From: Rhodothermales bacterium | GTDB lineage: Bacteria; Bacteroidota; Rhodothermia; Rhodothermales; JAHQVL01 | Assembly: GCA_041391505.1 (NCBI GenBank) | Contig: JAWKNW010000005.1 | Coordinates: 62,001-126,000 of the forward strand | Direction of reading: 5' to 3' | DNA: 64,000 nt | In this document: in pieces, positions 26,448 to 36,172 of the stretch | How the letters are laid out: every line of letters starts with the position of its first letter | Numbering within the stretch: position 1 is the stretch's first letter | Notes under the pieces: generated by a model | Seen by the model: only the letters and a program-made list of their open reading frames with translations | Told to the model about the DNA's origin: nothing | The model's database searches: none | Translations under genes and position numbers: made by a program

Positions 26448-27737
26448 ATGCCAGCATCTGTCCGTAACGGGAAGGCCCGCGCCCCGCGCATCCTCATGTT
26501 GCTCGAAAACAACCCCTATCCTGGCGATACGCGGGTGAGGAGAGAAGCGGTGGCGCTCGTAGAGGCCGGATACCATGTCACCGTGATCGCGCCCCGGGGC
26601 GATGGCGAGCCGCCGGAAGACCGCGTCGCCGGCGTCTCGGTGTATCGCTACCCGCCCCCGCCCGAGAACAAGAGCGTGATCGGTTTTGCGTGGGAATTTC
26701 TGTATTCAACGGTCGCCGCGTTCTGGGTCTCGCTCCGCGTCTGGCGGCGCGAGGGGTTCGATGCGGTCCATGCCCACAACCCGCCGGACACCCTGTTCGT
26801 GATCGGCCTGTTCTACCGGCTCTTCGGCAAGCCCTTCGTGTTCGATCACCACGATGTGTCGCCGGAACTCTACATGGCGCGGACCGGCGGCGAAGGCAGC
26901 CGCTTCATCTACGGCGCCTTGCGCTTCCTCGAACGATGCACCTATGCATCGGCCAACCATGTCATCGCGACGAACCAGTCCTTCAAACGCCTCGCGATGG
27001 AACGCGGGCGCCGGGCGGAATCGGACGTCACGATCGTCCGGAACGGCCCCTTGCTCAAAGACATCGGCGCGTACGAGCCGTTCGATGCGCTGAAGGACTC
27101 GGGCAAGACGATCCTGGGGTATGCCGGCGTGATCGGCATCCAGGACGGCCTGGACTACCTGGTCCGCGCGCTCGCCCACCTTCTGCATGCGCGCCGGCGC
27201 GACGACTTCCTCTGCATCGTCATGGGCGAAGGCGACGACCTGCCGCGCGTGCGCGCCCTCGCCGACGAACTCGCGGTGGCGTCGCACATCCAGTTCGCGG
27301 GATGGGTCGAAAAACCTACCCTCGGTCGCTATCTCACGACGATGGACATCGGGCTGGACCCCGACCCCTCCAACCCGTGCAACGACCATTGCACGATGAT
27401 CAAGATGTCCGAATACATGGCGTTCGGCAAACCCATCGTCGCGTTCGACCTGCCCGAACATCGCTTCACCGCGCCGGATTCGGCGCTGTTTGTGCCGAAC
27501 AACGACATCGCGTTGTTCGCCGAGGCGATCGAGCGGCTGATGGACGACCCGGAGGCGCGGCAACGCATGGGCGACGCCGGCCTGGCGCGCGTCCGGAGCG
27601 AACTGGCCTGGGATTTCTCGGCCCCCCGCTTGATCGGGGCCTACGACCGGCTGTTCGGCGCGCCGTTCGGCATCAGGAAGCCGGCGCCCGGTGCCGCCCC
27701 CGTCCTGGAAGCCGACCACTCGACCCGGCCGGCATAA
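26448..27737 (+). CDS. GT4 family glycosyltransferase
   Basis: 429 residues from the ATG at 26448 (a TTG three bases earlier is also in frame). It is a GT-B enzyme: ENNPYPGDTRVRREAVAL, VHAHNPPDTLFVIGLFYRLFGKPFVFDHHDVSPELY, NHVIATNQSF, ILGYAGVIGIQDGLDYL and EYMAFGKPIVAFDLPEHRF. It probably transfers a sugar to a cell-surface glycan or lipid carrier in the cytoplasm. It follows the DUF3524 gene by 236 nt on the same strand; no polymerase or flippase is close, so it is not clearly part of a polysaccharide locus. Confidence 0.85.
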   Translation: MPASVRNGKARAPRILMLLENNPYPGDTRVRREAVALVEAGYHVTVIAPRGDGEPPEDRVAGVSVYRYPPPPENKSVIGFAWEFLYSTVAAFWVSLRVWRREGFDAVHAHNPPDTLFVIGLFYRLFGKPFVFDHHDVSPELYMARTGGEGSRFIYGALRFLERCTYASANHVIATNQSFKRLAMERGRRAESDVTIVRNGPLLKDIGAYEPFDALKDSGKTILGYAGVIGIQDGLDYLVRALAHLLHARRRDDFLCIVMGEGDDLPRVRALADELAVASHIQFAGWVEKPTLGRYLTTMDIGLDPDPSNPCNDHCTMIKMSEYMAFGKPIVAFDLPEHRFTAPDSALFVPNNDIALFAEAIERLMDDPEARQRMGDAGLARVRSELAWDFSAPRLIGAYDRLFGAPFGIRKPAPGAAPVLEADHSTRPA

Positions 27738-27770
27738 AAAAACGGCGGCCCGCCGGAGCGGACCGCCGTC
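27735..27770 (-). terminator. Rho-independent terminator after icd
   Basis: The stem acggcggcccgc / gcggaccgccgt (27742-27753 and 27758-27769, one mismatch) has a 4-nt loop and seven A's on its left, so it gives a U-tract for minus-strand transcription leaving icd. It begins at the stop of the convergent glycosyltransferase gene. Confidence 0.8.
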
Positions 27771-27791
27771 GACGCTTCGCGCCCGGATCGA

Positions 27792-29033
<1,242 letters not shown>

Positions 29034-29166
29034 TTCGCTACGGACTTCTCGGTGGCACAAACGGGAACATGCTGCGCCGGCGAAATGCTTGGCCAGACGC
29101 GGGGCAGCAAGGCCGCAAATTAATGCATCCGCCCCCTGAAAGTTGTCCGTCGTTCAAGAATTGCGT

Positions 29167-29895
29167 TCAAAGACGGCGGAATAGATCGCGGAGCCGCAGT
29201 TCCCAGACCTTGCGCATGGCTTCCCACACGATCTTGCGGCTCATCTTCGATTGACCTTCCGTCCGTTCCGTAAAGATGATCGGCACCTCCCGCAGCCGGA
29301 AGCCCTTGCGCCAGGCGCGGTATTTCATTTCCACCTGGAACGAGTAGCCGTTCGAGCGGACGGCGTCGAGGTCGATCGCCTCGAGGACGCGCCGGTGGTA
29401 ACACTTGAAGCCGGCGGTGACATCCTGGACCGGCAGGCGGGTGATCATCCGGGTGTAGATGCCGGCGCCGTAGGACAGGATGAGCCGGCTCAGCGGCCAG
29501 TTGATGACGCGCACGCCTTCAATGTACCGCGACCCGATGGTCAGGTCGGCCTCGCCGTCGCAAACGGGGCGTATGAGCGCCAGCAGGTCGTCCGGGTTGT
29601 GCGAAAGATCGGCGTCCATCTCGCAGATACAGGAGAAGCCCTGTTCGAGCGCGTGCCGAAAGCCCGCGATGTAGGCCGTTCCGAGCCCGAGTTTGCCGGT
29701 GCGTTCGATGAGCCCGATGCGATCGGGGAATCGGGCCTGGTAGGATCGTACGATGTCCGCCGTCCCGTCCGGAGACCCGTCGTCGATGATGAGGATCGAA
29801 ACGGGGTCAGGCAGCGCGAGAATGCGGTCGAGCACGCCGGCTATATTGGACGCCTCGTTATACGTCGGAATGAGGACCACAGAACGTCCGGGCAT
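29167..29895 (-). CDS. polyprenol-phosphate mannosyltransferase (DPM1-like GT2)
   Basis: A 242-residue GT2 enzyme: VVLIPTYNEASNIAGVLDRIL, ILIIDDGSPDGTADIV, GLGTAYIAGFRHALEQG, CEMDADLSHNPDDLLAL (DxD-type metal site), IGSRYIEGV and QDVTAGFKCYHRRVLE, all typical of soluble dolichol/polyprenol-phosphate mannose synthase. It has no C-terminal membrane domain, as in the short DPM1 form. It would make a lipid-linked mannose donor for glycosylation outside the cytoplasm, compatible with the many exported proteins in this window. Confidence 0.9.
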   Translation of the reverse strand: MPGRSVVLIPTYNEASNIAGVLDRILALPDPVSILIIDDGSPDGTADIVRSYQARFPDRIGLIERTGKLGLGTAYIAGFRHALEQGFSCICEMDADLSHNPDDLLALIRPVCDGEADLTIGSRYIEGVRVINWPLSRLILSYGAGIYTRMITRLPVQDVTAGFKCYHRRVLEAIDLDAVRSNGYSFQVEMKYRAWRKGFRLREVPIIFTERTEGQSKMSRKIVWEAMRKVWELRLRDLFRRL

Positions 29896-30044
29896 ATCCT
29901 AACGTGGACCATTGGGAGAAAGGGGAGCGGCGGCATGGTGGCAGCGGGGAGCGCGATCACGGCGTCGGGCGGATGCGGCGACGCAGGCGGACGGTGGGTA
30001 GTCCGGCGGGAATATAACAAGCAGGGATGACGAACCGCAACGGG

Positions 30045-30338
30045 TCAGGTGGTCGCGCCTTCGGCGCCGGGCGCCCGCTGTTCGCGGAGGAAGTGCAGGG
30101 TATGCTCGATGAGGCCTGTGGGGACTTCGATCTGGCCGTCGTCGTGGACGAGCGTGATGGTCTGGCGGTACTGATCCAGGAAGGGCGCGCAGCTCGGGCA
30201 CATGTCCAGATGGGCCTCGAACCGGGCGCGGAGCCCGGAGTCCATGCGCCCCTCGACATAGTCGAGGATAAACGCACTCGCCTGCTCGCAGCTGAGCCCG
30301 GGCGAGAAGAGACTGCGGATCTTTTCGAACAAGGTCAT
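30045..30338 (-). CDS. zinc-finger anti-sigma factor (ZAS type)
   Basis: A 97-residue soluble protein. The motif SCEQASAFILDYVEGRM...RFEAHLDMCPSCAPFL contains the H-x3-C-x2-C signature of zf-HC2/ZAS anti-sigma factors, plus an upstream Cys/His region. It lies 21 nt downstream of an ECF sigma gene on the same strand, the standard arrangement for a cognate pair, and would hold that sigma factor inactive until a signal releases it. With no membrane segment it is likely cytoplasmic, possibly redox-sensitive. Confidence 0.88.
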   Translation of the reverse strand: MTLFEKIRSLFSPGLSCEQASAFILDYVEGRMDSGLRARFEAHLDMCPSCAPFLDQYRQTITLVHDDGQIEVPTGLIEHTLHFLREQRAPGAEGATT

Positions 30339-30359
30339 GTGGGCACTCGGGGACAGAGA

Positions 30360-30962
30360 CTAATGGAAATAGCGGTCGAGCAGCGTGCGCAGGGCGAGCC
30401 GGGCGCGGTGCAGGCGAACCCGTACCGCGCCTTCGCTGATCTCGAGGACCTGGGCGACTTCCGCCGTGGACATTTCTTCTATATCACGAAGGGTGATGAC
30501 GAGCCTGTAGTCGGGGGGGAGTTCCGCGATGGCGTTGTGCACCAGCTCCTTTCGTTCGCGTTGTTCGGCAATCCGTTGGGGATTCCAGAAGTCATACTTT
30601 TCCGTGTGCATCCCGGACTCGAAGGTCGGCTGGAGCCGATCCATCTTGTCCTCTTCCAATGTATCGTACCGCCGGCGTTTCCGTAAGGACGCCCGGGCCA
30701 AATTTAACCCGATGGCATAAAGCCAGGTCGTGAATTTGGCTTCCCGGCGGAACGAAGACAGCCGCTTGTACGCCTGCAGAAACGTTTCCTGCATGATGCT
30801 GCCGGCCTCGTCCTCATCCTGGACGATCCGCTGGATCATGCGGAAAAGGCGCGGGCTTTCGGTCTGCACGAGCAGCTCGAAAGCCTGCGGATCCCCCCGC
30901 AGGATGGCTTCTATGTCCATGGACGACTCGGAGGATGCTCCCGAGGGTGTGGCTGGCGTCAT
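30360..30962 (-). CDS. ECF-type RNA polymerase sigma factor
   Basis: About 200 residues from the ATG complementary to 30960-30962; the longer upstream frame reads unlikely Arg/Pro-rich sequence. Region 2: FELLVQTESPRLFRMIQRIVQDEDEAGSIMQETFLQAYKRLSSFRREAKFTTWLYAIGLNLA. Region 4: IAELPPDYRLVITLRDIEEMSTAEVAQVLEISEGAVRVRLHRARLALR. Both are typical of ECF sigma-70 factors. It is followed by its probable anti-sigma gene. It is divergent from the pyruvate dehydrogenase operon across a 402-nt gap; its regulon cannot be told from sequence. Confidence 0.9.
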   Translation of the reverse strand: MTPATPSGASSESSMDIEAILRGDPQAFELLVQTESPRLFRMIQRIVQDEDEAGSIMQETFLQAYKRLSSFRREAKFTTWLYAIGLNLARASLRKRRRYDTLEEDKMDRLQPTFESGMHTEKYDFWNPQRIAEQRERKELVHNAIAELPPDYRLVITLRDIEEMSTAEVAQVLEISEGAVRVRLHRARLALRTLLDRYFH

Positions 30963-31364
30963 AGCTCTTCGTGTGCCGGGCCGGCATCCCGTTACAGGAC
31001 CACCCGGGCGCCGAATTGTGTAAGAAGCGTGAATAAGCTGTGGAACAGCCCCGCCCGGTCGATTCGCGGACATCAAAACGACGTGAGCGGGCGTACAAGG
31101 CACCCTTTTCAGACGCGCTCCAACGGCCCATCGTGCCGCAGGATGCGTCGGGGCACGGAGGATACGCAAGACTTCACGCGTAACTCAAGAAGTTCTGCAA
31201 GCACTCGGCAGAATTTTAGCTGCTCATTGCCTAAATTATCATGCTTTGCTTTTTTTGCGCCCGCCGCAGCGTGACGAAAGAAGTACGTTCTCCTGTTTAA
31301 GCGCAACCGAAAAAGGCCGCTGTACGCCCACCGGGCTGACCGTTCAACCACTAGATGAGTAGAT
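30963..31364. other. 402-nt divergent intergenic region between the sigma factor and pdhA
   Basis: It must hold promoters for both directions. It contains a relatively AT-rich island at about 31195-31262 (ending in a T-run near 31250) in otherwise GC-rich sequence, a plausible promoter zone for pdhA. I cannot assign clear -33/-7 boxes. No RNA gene or repeat was recognised. Confidence 0.4.
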
Positions 31365-32540
31365 ATGGCAAGCGATAGCGATAAAAAGACGACCAAGCAG
31401 ACCGGCTCCCGCTCTAATGGAAAGCGGACGCCCGCGCGGAAAAAAACGAGCGCCCCGGCTGCAAAAGTGAACGGCTACAGCGTGGATTTCGCCGACGCGC
31501 CGGACATGCACATCTCGTTCAACACCTACCAGCCCGGCGTCTACACGCACAAGGAGCTGGGGCTGAGCACGCAGCAGGTGATCGACATGTACCGGAATAT
31601 GCTGCTCCAGCGTCGTTTCGAGGAGCGGGCCGCCCAGATGTACGGCAAACAGAAGATCGGGGGCTTTCTCCATCTTTACATCGGGCAGGAAGCCATCGCG
31701 ACCGGCACCGCGTACGCCATGCGCATCGGCGAGGACCAGGTGATCACCGCCTACCGGGATCACGGGCTGGGTCTGGCGCTGGGCATGGATCCCGACGCCT
31801 GCATGGCCGAACTCTTTGGTAAAATCGGCGGATGCTCGCGTGGCAAGGGCGGCTCGATGCACTACTTCAGCGCCGAGCTGAAAATGATGGGCGGCCACGG
31901 CATCGTCGGCGCGCACATTCCGGTCGGCACCGGGCTCGCCTTCGCAAACAAGTACAAGGGCGAAGACACCGTATGCCTCACCTTCTTCGGTGACGGCGCC
32001 GTGCACCAGGGGGCCTTCCACGAGGCGGCCAACCTGGCCGGCCTCTACGGCTTGCCCGTGATTTTCGTCATCGAGAACAACCACTACGCGATGGGCACGG
32101 CCGTGAACCGGGCGGCTGCCGAGCCGGATCTCTACAAGCAGGCCCTCAGCTACAACATTCCCAGCTCGCTGGTCAACGGCATGGATGTCTTCGCCGTGTA
32201 CAAGGCCATGCAGGAGCATATCGCCCTGGCGCGCACCGGCAAGCCGTCCCTCATGGAGATTCGCACGTACCGCTATCGCGGCCACTCCATGAGCGATCCG
32301 CAGAAGTACCGCACGAAGGAAGAGATGGACGCCAAGAAGGATGAGGATCCGATCATCCGGCTGAAGAGCTACATCATCGAGCACAAGCTGTCGAGCAACG
32401 ACGCGCTCGATACGATCGATGAAGAAGTGAACGCCCAGGTCCTCGCATCGGTCGAGTTCGCCGAGAACAGTCCGTTCCCCGATCTCGAAACGATCTATCA
32501 GGACATCTACACCCAGTCGGATTATCCCTTCACCACCTGA
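31365..32540 (+). CDS. pdhA: pyruvate dehydrogenase E1 component, alpha subunit
   Basis: A 391-residue protein. The core has QQVIDMYRNMLLQRRFEERAAQMY, GFLHLYIGQEAIATG, YRDHGLGLALG, GKGGSMHYFS and the thiamine-diphosphate motif GDGAVHQGAFHEAANLAGLYGLPVIFVIENN, followed by RYRGHSMSDPQKYR, the phosphorylation-loop region. It forms the alpha2beta2 E1 that decarboxylates pyruvate. An unusual N-terminal tail of about 35 residues is Lys/Ser/Thr/Arg-rich (TKQTGSRSNGKRTPARKK). E1 beta and E2 follow on the same strand. Confidence 0.95.
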   Translation: MASDSDKKTTKQTGSRSNGKRTPARKKTSAPAAKVNGYSVDFADAPDMHISFNTYQPGVYTHKELGLSTQQVIDMYRNMLLQRRFEERAAQMYGKQKIGGFLHLYIGQEAIATGTAYAMRIGEDQVITAYRDHGLGLALGMDPDACMAELFGKIGGCSRGKGGSMHYFSAELKMMGGHGIVGAHIPVGTGLAFANKYKGEDTVCLTFFGDGAVHQGAFHEAANLAGLYGLPVIFVIENNHYAMGTAVNRAAAEPDLYKQALSYNIPSSLVNGMDVFAVYKAMQEHIALARTGKPSLMEIRTYRYRGHSMSDPQKYRTKEEMDAKKDEDPIIRLKSYIIEHKLSSNDALDTIDEEVNAQVLASVEFAENSPFPDLETIYQDIYTQSDYPFTT

Positions 32541-32618
32541 TTCCCGGCGCGTACGCGCCCCTTCCATTGCGCCGTCCAGCCGGCGGTATCCGATATCACT
32601 ATTTGAACGACGATAGAC

Positions 32619-33599
32619 ATGGCAGAATTGCAACTTCGTGAGGCCATCCGCGCCGCAATGATCGAAGAAATGGAACGCGACGAAACGGTGTTCCTCATGG
32701 GTGAGGAAGTCGCGCAGTACGACGGCGCCTATAAAGTGAGCGAGGGCATGCTCGAACGCTTCGGGGCCAAGCGCGTGATCGACACGCCGATCGCGGAAAA
32801 CGGCTTCGCCGGCCTGGGCATCGGCGCCGCCATGAACGGGCTCCGCCCCATCATCGAGTTCATGACGTTCAACTTCTCGATGGTGTCGATGGACCAGATC
32901 ATCAACAACGCCGCGAAGATCCGCTACATGTCCGGCGGTCAGTTTTCGTTTCCGATCGTGTTTCGCGGCCCGAACGGCGCCGCCGGCCAGCTGGCCGCGA
33001 CGCACAACACGTCGTTCGAATCCATTTTTTCGACCATCCCGGGGCTGAAAATCGTATCGATTTCGAATCCCGACGATGCGAAAGGCCTCCTGAAGTCGGC
33101 CATCCGCGACAACGATCCAGTGCTCTTCATGGAGAGCGAGGTCATGTACGGCATGCGCGGCGAAGTGTCCGACGCGTCCGACTACCTGATTCCCCTCGGC
33201 AAGGCGCGTGTCGCCCGCCAGGGCACGGATGTGACGATCGTGGCCCACAACAAGAGCTACTGGGTGGCCATGAAGGCGGCCGAGATGCTGGAAAAAGACG
33301 GGTTCAGCGCGGAGGTCATCGATCCGCGCACCATTCGTCCGCTCGATATCGAGACCATCCTCACCTCGGTGCGGAAGACGAATCGCTGCGTCATCGTCGA
33401 CGAGAGCAATCCGTTCGCGAGCATCGCCTCTGAAATCGGTTTCCAGATCCAGCGCGATGCGTTCGACTATCTCGACGCGCCGGTCCTGCGGGTGACGGCC
33501 AAGGATGTGCCGGCCCCGTATGCGAAGAACCTGATCGAGTTCTACATGCCGAGCGCAGAGGATACGTACAAGGCCTGCCGGCAAGTGATGTATCGATAA
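32619..33599 (+). CDS. pdhB: pyruvate dehydrogenase E1 component, beta subunit
   Basis: A 326-residue protein of standard length: LREAIRAAMIEEMERDETVFLMGEEVAQYDGAYKVSEG, RVIDTPIAENGFAGLGIGAAMNGLRPIIEFMTFNF, VFRGPNGAAGQLAATH, and a C-terminal transketolase domain with IDPRTIRPLDIETI and the DVPAPYAKNLE-type ending (DVPAPYAKNLIEFYMP). It pairs with E1 alpha encoded 78 nt upstream and contributes the Glu that activates thiamine diphosphate (GEEV region). Confidence 0.95.
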   Translation: MAELQLREAIRAAMIEEMERDETVFLMGEEVAQYDGAYKVSEGMLERFGAKRVIDTPIAENGFAGLGIGAAMNGLRPIIEFMTFNFSMVSMDQIINNAAKIRYMSGGQFSFPIVFRGPNGAAGQLAATHNTSFESIFSTIPGLKIVSISNPDDAKGLLKSAIRDNDPVLFMESEVMYGMRGEVSDASDYLIPLGKARVARQGTDVTIVAHNKSYWVAMKAAEMLEKDGFSAEVIDPRTIRPLDIETILTSVRKTNRCVIVDESNPFASIASEIGFQIQRDAFDYLDAPVLRVTAKDVPAPYAKNLIEFYMPSAEDTYKACRQVMYR

Positions 33600-33655
33600 G
33601 GATGCCGGCTTCGGGGCCAGGGAAGGGTGCACGCCGAAGCTGCGCAACGCAGGTC

Positions 33656-33690
33656 ATTCCACATTGAACTTTGAACATTGAACTCTCGAT
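33656..33690 (+). repeat. heptamer repeat region E (ttgaac type) before the E2 gene
   Basis: The 7-nt blocks attccac, attgaac, tttgaac, attgaac and tctcgat are in register, followed by agc and the ATG at 33694. It is a short array, three good units, placed just like arrays A and D relative to the start codon. Confidence 0.7.
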
Positions 33691-33693
33691 AGC

Positions 33694-34983
33694 ATGGCCA
33701 TACCCGTTGAAATGCCGAAAATGAGCGATACGATGGAGGAGGGTGTCCTCGTCGCGTGGCTCGCAGAAGAAGGTGCCAGTGTGTCGGCCGGCGACGTGAT
33801 CGCCCAGGTGGAGACCGACAAGGCCACGATGGATCTGGAAGTGTATGACAATGGGGTCTTGCTGAAGCGCATGGTGGCTGAGGGCGACGCGGTGCCGATC
33901 GGGGCGCTGATCGCCGTGCTCGGCAAACAGGGAGAAGATATTTCGGCCATTCTGTCCAAGTACAACGGCACCGCCGCCGCCGCGCCGGCCCCGGCGCAGG
34001 CCGAGCCGGCAGCGAGCGCGCCCGCCGCGAACGGCGTCGCCAAAGCCGCGGCGACCGAGGCGGAAGGCCGCGTCAAGGCCTCGCCTCTGGCCAAAAAACT
34101 CGCCAGCTCGCACGGGATCGACCTGGGCGCCATCCAGGGCTCGGGCCCCGAAGGCCGCATCGTTCGTCGCGACATCGAGGCGATGGTGACGACCGAGCCG
34201 GCCGCCGCGCCCGCCGAGCGCCCGGCTCCGCAGCCGGCCAGCGCCCCGGCAGCTTCCGCGCCGAGCGCCGCGCCGGCGTCCGGAGCCTCCTACGAGGCCA
34301 TCAAGCTGTCGCAGATGCGCAAAACGATCACGCGCCGGCTTGCCGGAAGCAAGTTCACCGCGCCGCACTTCTACCTCACGGTGGACGTGGCGATGGAAAA
34401 CGCGACCGCCTTCCGCAACCAGCTCAACGAACTGGCGGCCGCGCAGAACCGGAGCAAGGTGTCGTTCAACGACCTGGTTTCGAAAGCCTGCGCGCTCGCG
34501 CTGCGCCAGCATCCGTACGTGAACGCGTCCTACATGGAGGCGGAAGGCGAGATTCGGCTGCACAAGGTGGCGAACATCGCCGTCGCTGTCGCGGTCGACG
34601 AAGGCCTCATCACGCCCGTGATTCGCAACGTCGACCAGAAAGGGCTGTCCCAGATCGCCGAAGAGACGCGGTCGCTCGCGGAACGGGGGCGCGACCGGAA
34701 GCTTCAGCCGGAAGATTACGAGGGGTCGACGTTCACGACGAGCAACCTCGGCATGTTCGGCATCGAGGAGTTCACGGCGATCATCAACCCCCCGAACGCG
34801 TGCATCCTCGCGATCGGCGCCATTCGGGACGAGGCCGTGGTGAAAAACGGCGAAGTCGTCGCCGGCAAGCGGATGAAAATCACCCTTTCGTGCGACCACC
34901 GCGTGGTCGACGGGGCCACGGGCGCCCAGTTCCTCAATACCGTCAAGCAGTATCTCGAGGAGCCGATGAACCTCCTCCTCTAG
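33694..34983 (+). CDS. pdhC: pyruvate dehydrogenase E2, dihydrolipoamide acetyltransferase
   Basis: A 429-residue protein with one lipoyl domain (residues 1-78, lipoyl-Lys in VETDKATMDLEV), an Ala/Pro-rich hinge, a peripheral-subunit-binding domain (VKASPLAKKLASSHGIDL...GPEGRIVRRDIEAM), a second hinge and a catalytic domain with KLSQMRKTITRRL and the active site CDHRVVDGATGAQFLN. It carries acetyl groups from E1 to CoA and forms the complex core. E3 (lipoamide dehydrogenase) is not in the window. A heptamer array occupies the region just upstream of the ATG. Confidence 0.95.
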   Translation: MAIPVEMPKMSDTMEEGVLVAWLAEEGASVSAGDVIAQVETDKATMDLEVYDNGVLLKRMVAEGDAVPIGALIAVLGKQGEDISAILSKYNGTAAAAPAPAQAEPAASAPAANGVAKAAATEAEGRVKASPLAKKLASSHGIDLGAIQGSGPEGRIVRRDIEAMVTTEPAAAPAERPAPQPASAPAASAPSAAPASGASYEAIKLSQMRKTITRRLAGSKFTAPHFYLTVDVAMENATAFRNQLNELAAAQNRSKVSFNDLVSKACALALRQHPYVNASYMEAEGEIRLHKVANIAVAVAVDEGLITPVIRNVDQKGLSQIAEETRSLAERGRDRKLQPEDYEGSTFTTSNLGMFGIEEFTAIINPPNACILAIGAIRDEAVVKNGEVVAGKRMKITLSCDHRVVDGATGAQFLNTVKQYLEEPMNLLL

Positions 34984-35060
34984 ACGCGCACGCTCAACAG
35001 ATCGAACGGAGCCTCCGGCAACCGCATCCCCTGCGTTTCCGGAGGCTCTCGCATTATGTC

Positions 35061-35876
35061 ATGCGCATCGCCCACCTCTCAGATCTCCACTTCGGCCGTA
35101 TCGCGTATCCCGAGATCGTCGATGCGCTCCTCGCTGAAATCGAGCGAAGCGATGTCGACCTCGTCGCGATCTCGGGGGATCTGACCCAGCGCGCGTTGCC
35201 GACCCAGTACCGGGAAGCCGCGCGGATGCTGGCCAGCCTGCGCGTACCGTCGATCGTCGTGCCCGGCAATCATGACGTGCTGGCCTGGTGGCGGCCCGTA
35301 TCCCGCATCGTGCGGCCGCTTTCCCGGTATCACCGCTACATATCGAACGATCTCACCACGTCGTTTGAAAATGAGACCGTGGCGGTGCTCGGCATCAATT
35401 CGGCGCATGGCGGCACGATCAAGGGAGGGCGCATCTCGCGCCGTTCCCGCGAGGCGATCCGGTCGTTCTTCATCGGCCGGCCGGCGACCACCTTCAAGAC
35501 CCTCGTGGTGCATCACCAGCTCACCTCCATCGACGCCCTGCTGCCGCACGACGTGGCGCGCGGGGGCGCCGCGGCGCTGGACGTGGCGCGGCAGGTGGGC
35601 GTGGATCTCATCCTGTGCGGCCATCTCCACGTGTCTCATGTCGAATCTCTAAAACGAACGCCGGAGAACGGACGTCTCGTGATCGCCAGCGCCGGAACGG
35701 TGACAAGCGACCGCGGCCGTCGTACGAATCGTAATAAAAACTATTACAATTTGATCGATATCCTGTCCGACCATTTTATCGTCACCGAGCGCTGTTACGA
35801 CGTCACACGCCACGTTTTTGTCGATATCAAGAGCACACGTTTCGATCGCGAGACGATAGCCGATAGCGCATCGTAA
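35061..35876 (+). CDS. calcineurin-like metallophosphoesterase
   Basis: 271 residues from the ATG at 35061 (MRIAHLSDLHFGR); the longer frame upstream runs into the E2 gene and is discarded. The motifs are HLSDLHFG, AISGDLTQRA, VPGNHDV, VVHHQL and LCGHLHVSH, the complete two-metal site of the family. Such enzymes act on cyclic nucleotides, nucleic acids or lipids; the substrate is unclear (CpdA-like is possible). It follows pdhC by 77 nt and may read through from it. Confidence 0.88.
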   Translation: MRIAHLSDLHFGRIAYPEIVDALLAEIERSDVDLVAISGDLTQRALPTQYREAARMLASLRVPSIVVPGNHDVLAWWRPVSRIVRPLSRYHRYISNDLTTSFENETVAVLGINSAHGGTIKGGRISRRSREAIRSFFIGRPATTFKTLVVHHQLTSIDALLPHDVARGGAAALDVARQVGVDLILCGHLHVSHVESLKRTPENGRLVIASAGTVTSDRGRRTNRNKNYYNLIDILSDHFIVTERCYDVTRHVFVDIKSTRFDRETIADSAS

Positions 35877-36172
35877 CGGGAGATAATGAGCCAATTCTCC
35901 CTGCGTGGCGGTCGTATATTAAGCATCTGATTCATTTCTGCGCCGCCCGGGGTATCCCCGAACGCCCGAATCCACGCCGGCACCCCTCGGCATGGACACG
36001 CCCTCTCTTGGCACAGTATTTGGGAAACCGATTCCCGTAGCCGGTCAGCCCCCCAACGCCGCGCTGCACACGTTGAGATGAAGATTGGAAACCCAGCATG
36101 CGTTTCCAGGAAGGCTCGCACCCCGATAGCTTCATCCCCTGTGGCCTCTCCAAGAAACCACGTACAATCACT
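35877..36172 (+). other. 296-nt intergenic region upstream of the single-cohesin gene
   Basis: An in-frame extension of the next gene to 36098 exists but lacks signal-peptide character. Short GC-rich inverted stretches occur (for example cggggtatccccg near 35951, and gggaaaccgattccc near 36021), but they do not match a riboswitch or RNA family I know. No repeat array is seen. Confidence 0.35.

Noticed and set aside
30963..31169. N-terminal 69-residue extension of the ECF sigma factor
   Set aside because: The sequence is Arg/Pro/Gly-rich, precedes the sigma region 2 domain without homology character, and lies in the divergent promoter region.
31344..34899. Long antisense frames over the pyruvate dehydrogenase genes (767 and 502 residues)
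   Set aside because: They are shadows of pdhA, pdhB and pdhC, whose sense frames are unmistakable.
35940..36100. Possible riboswitch before the single-cohesin gene
   Set aside because: There are some GC stems and a gggaaaccgattcccg stretch, but no cobalamin, SAM, TPP or c-di-GMP core motif could be matched.
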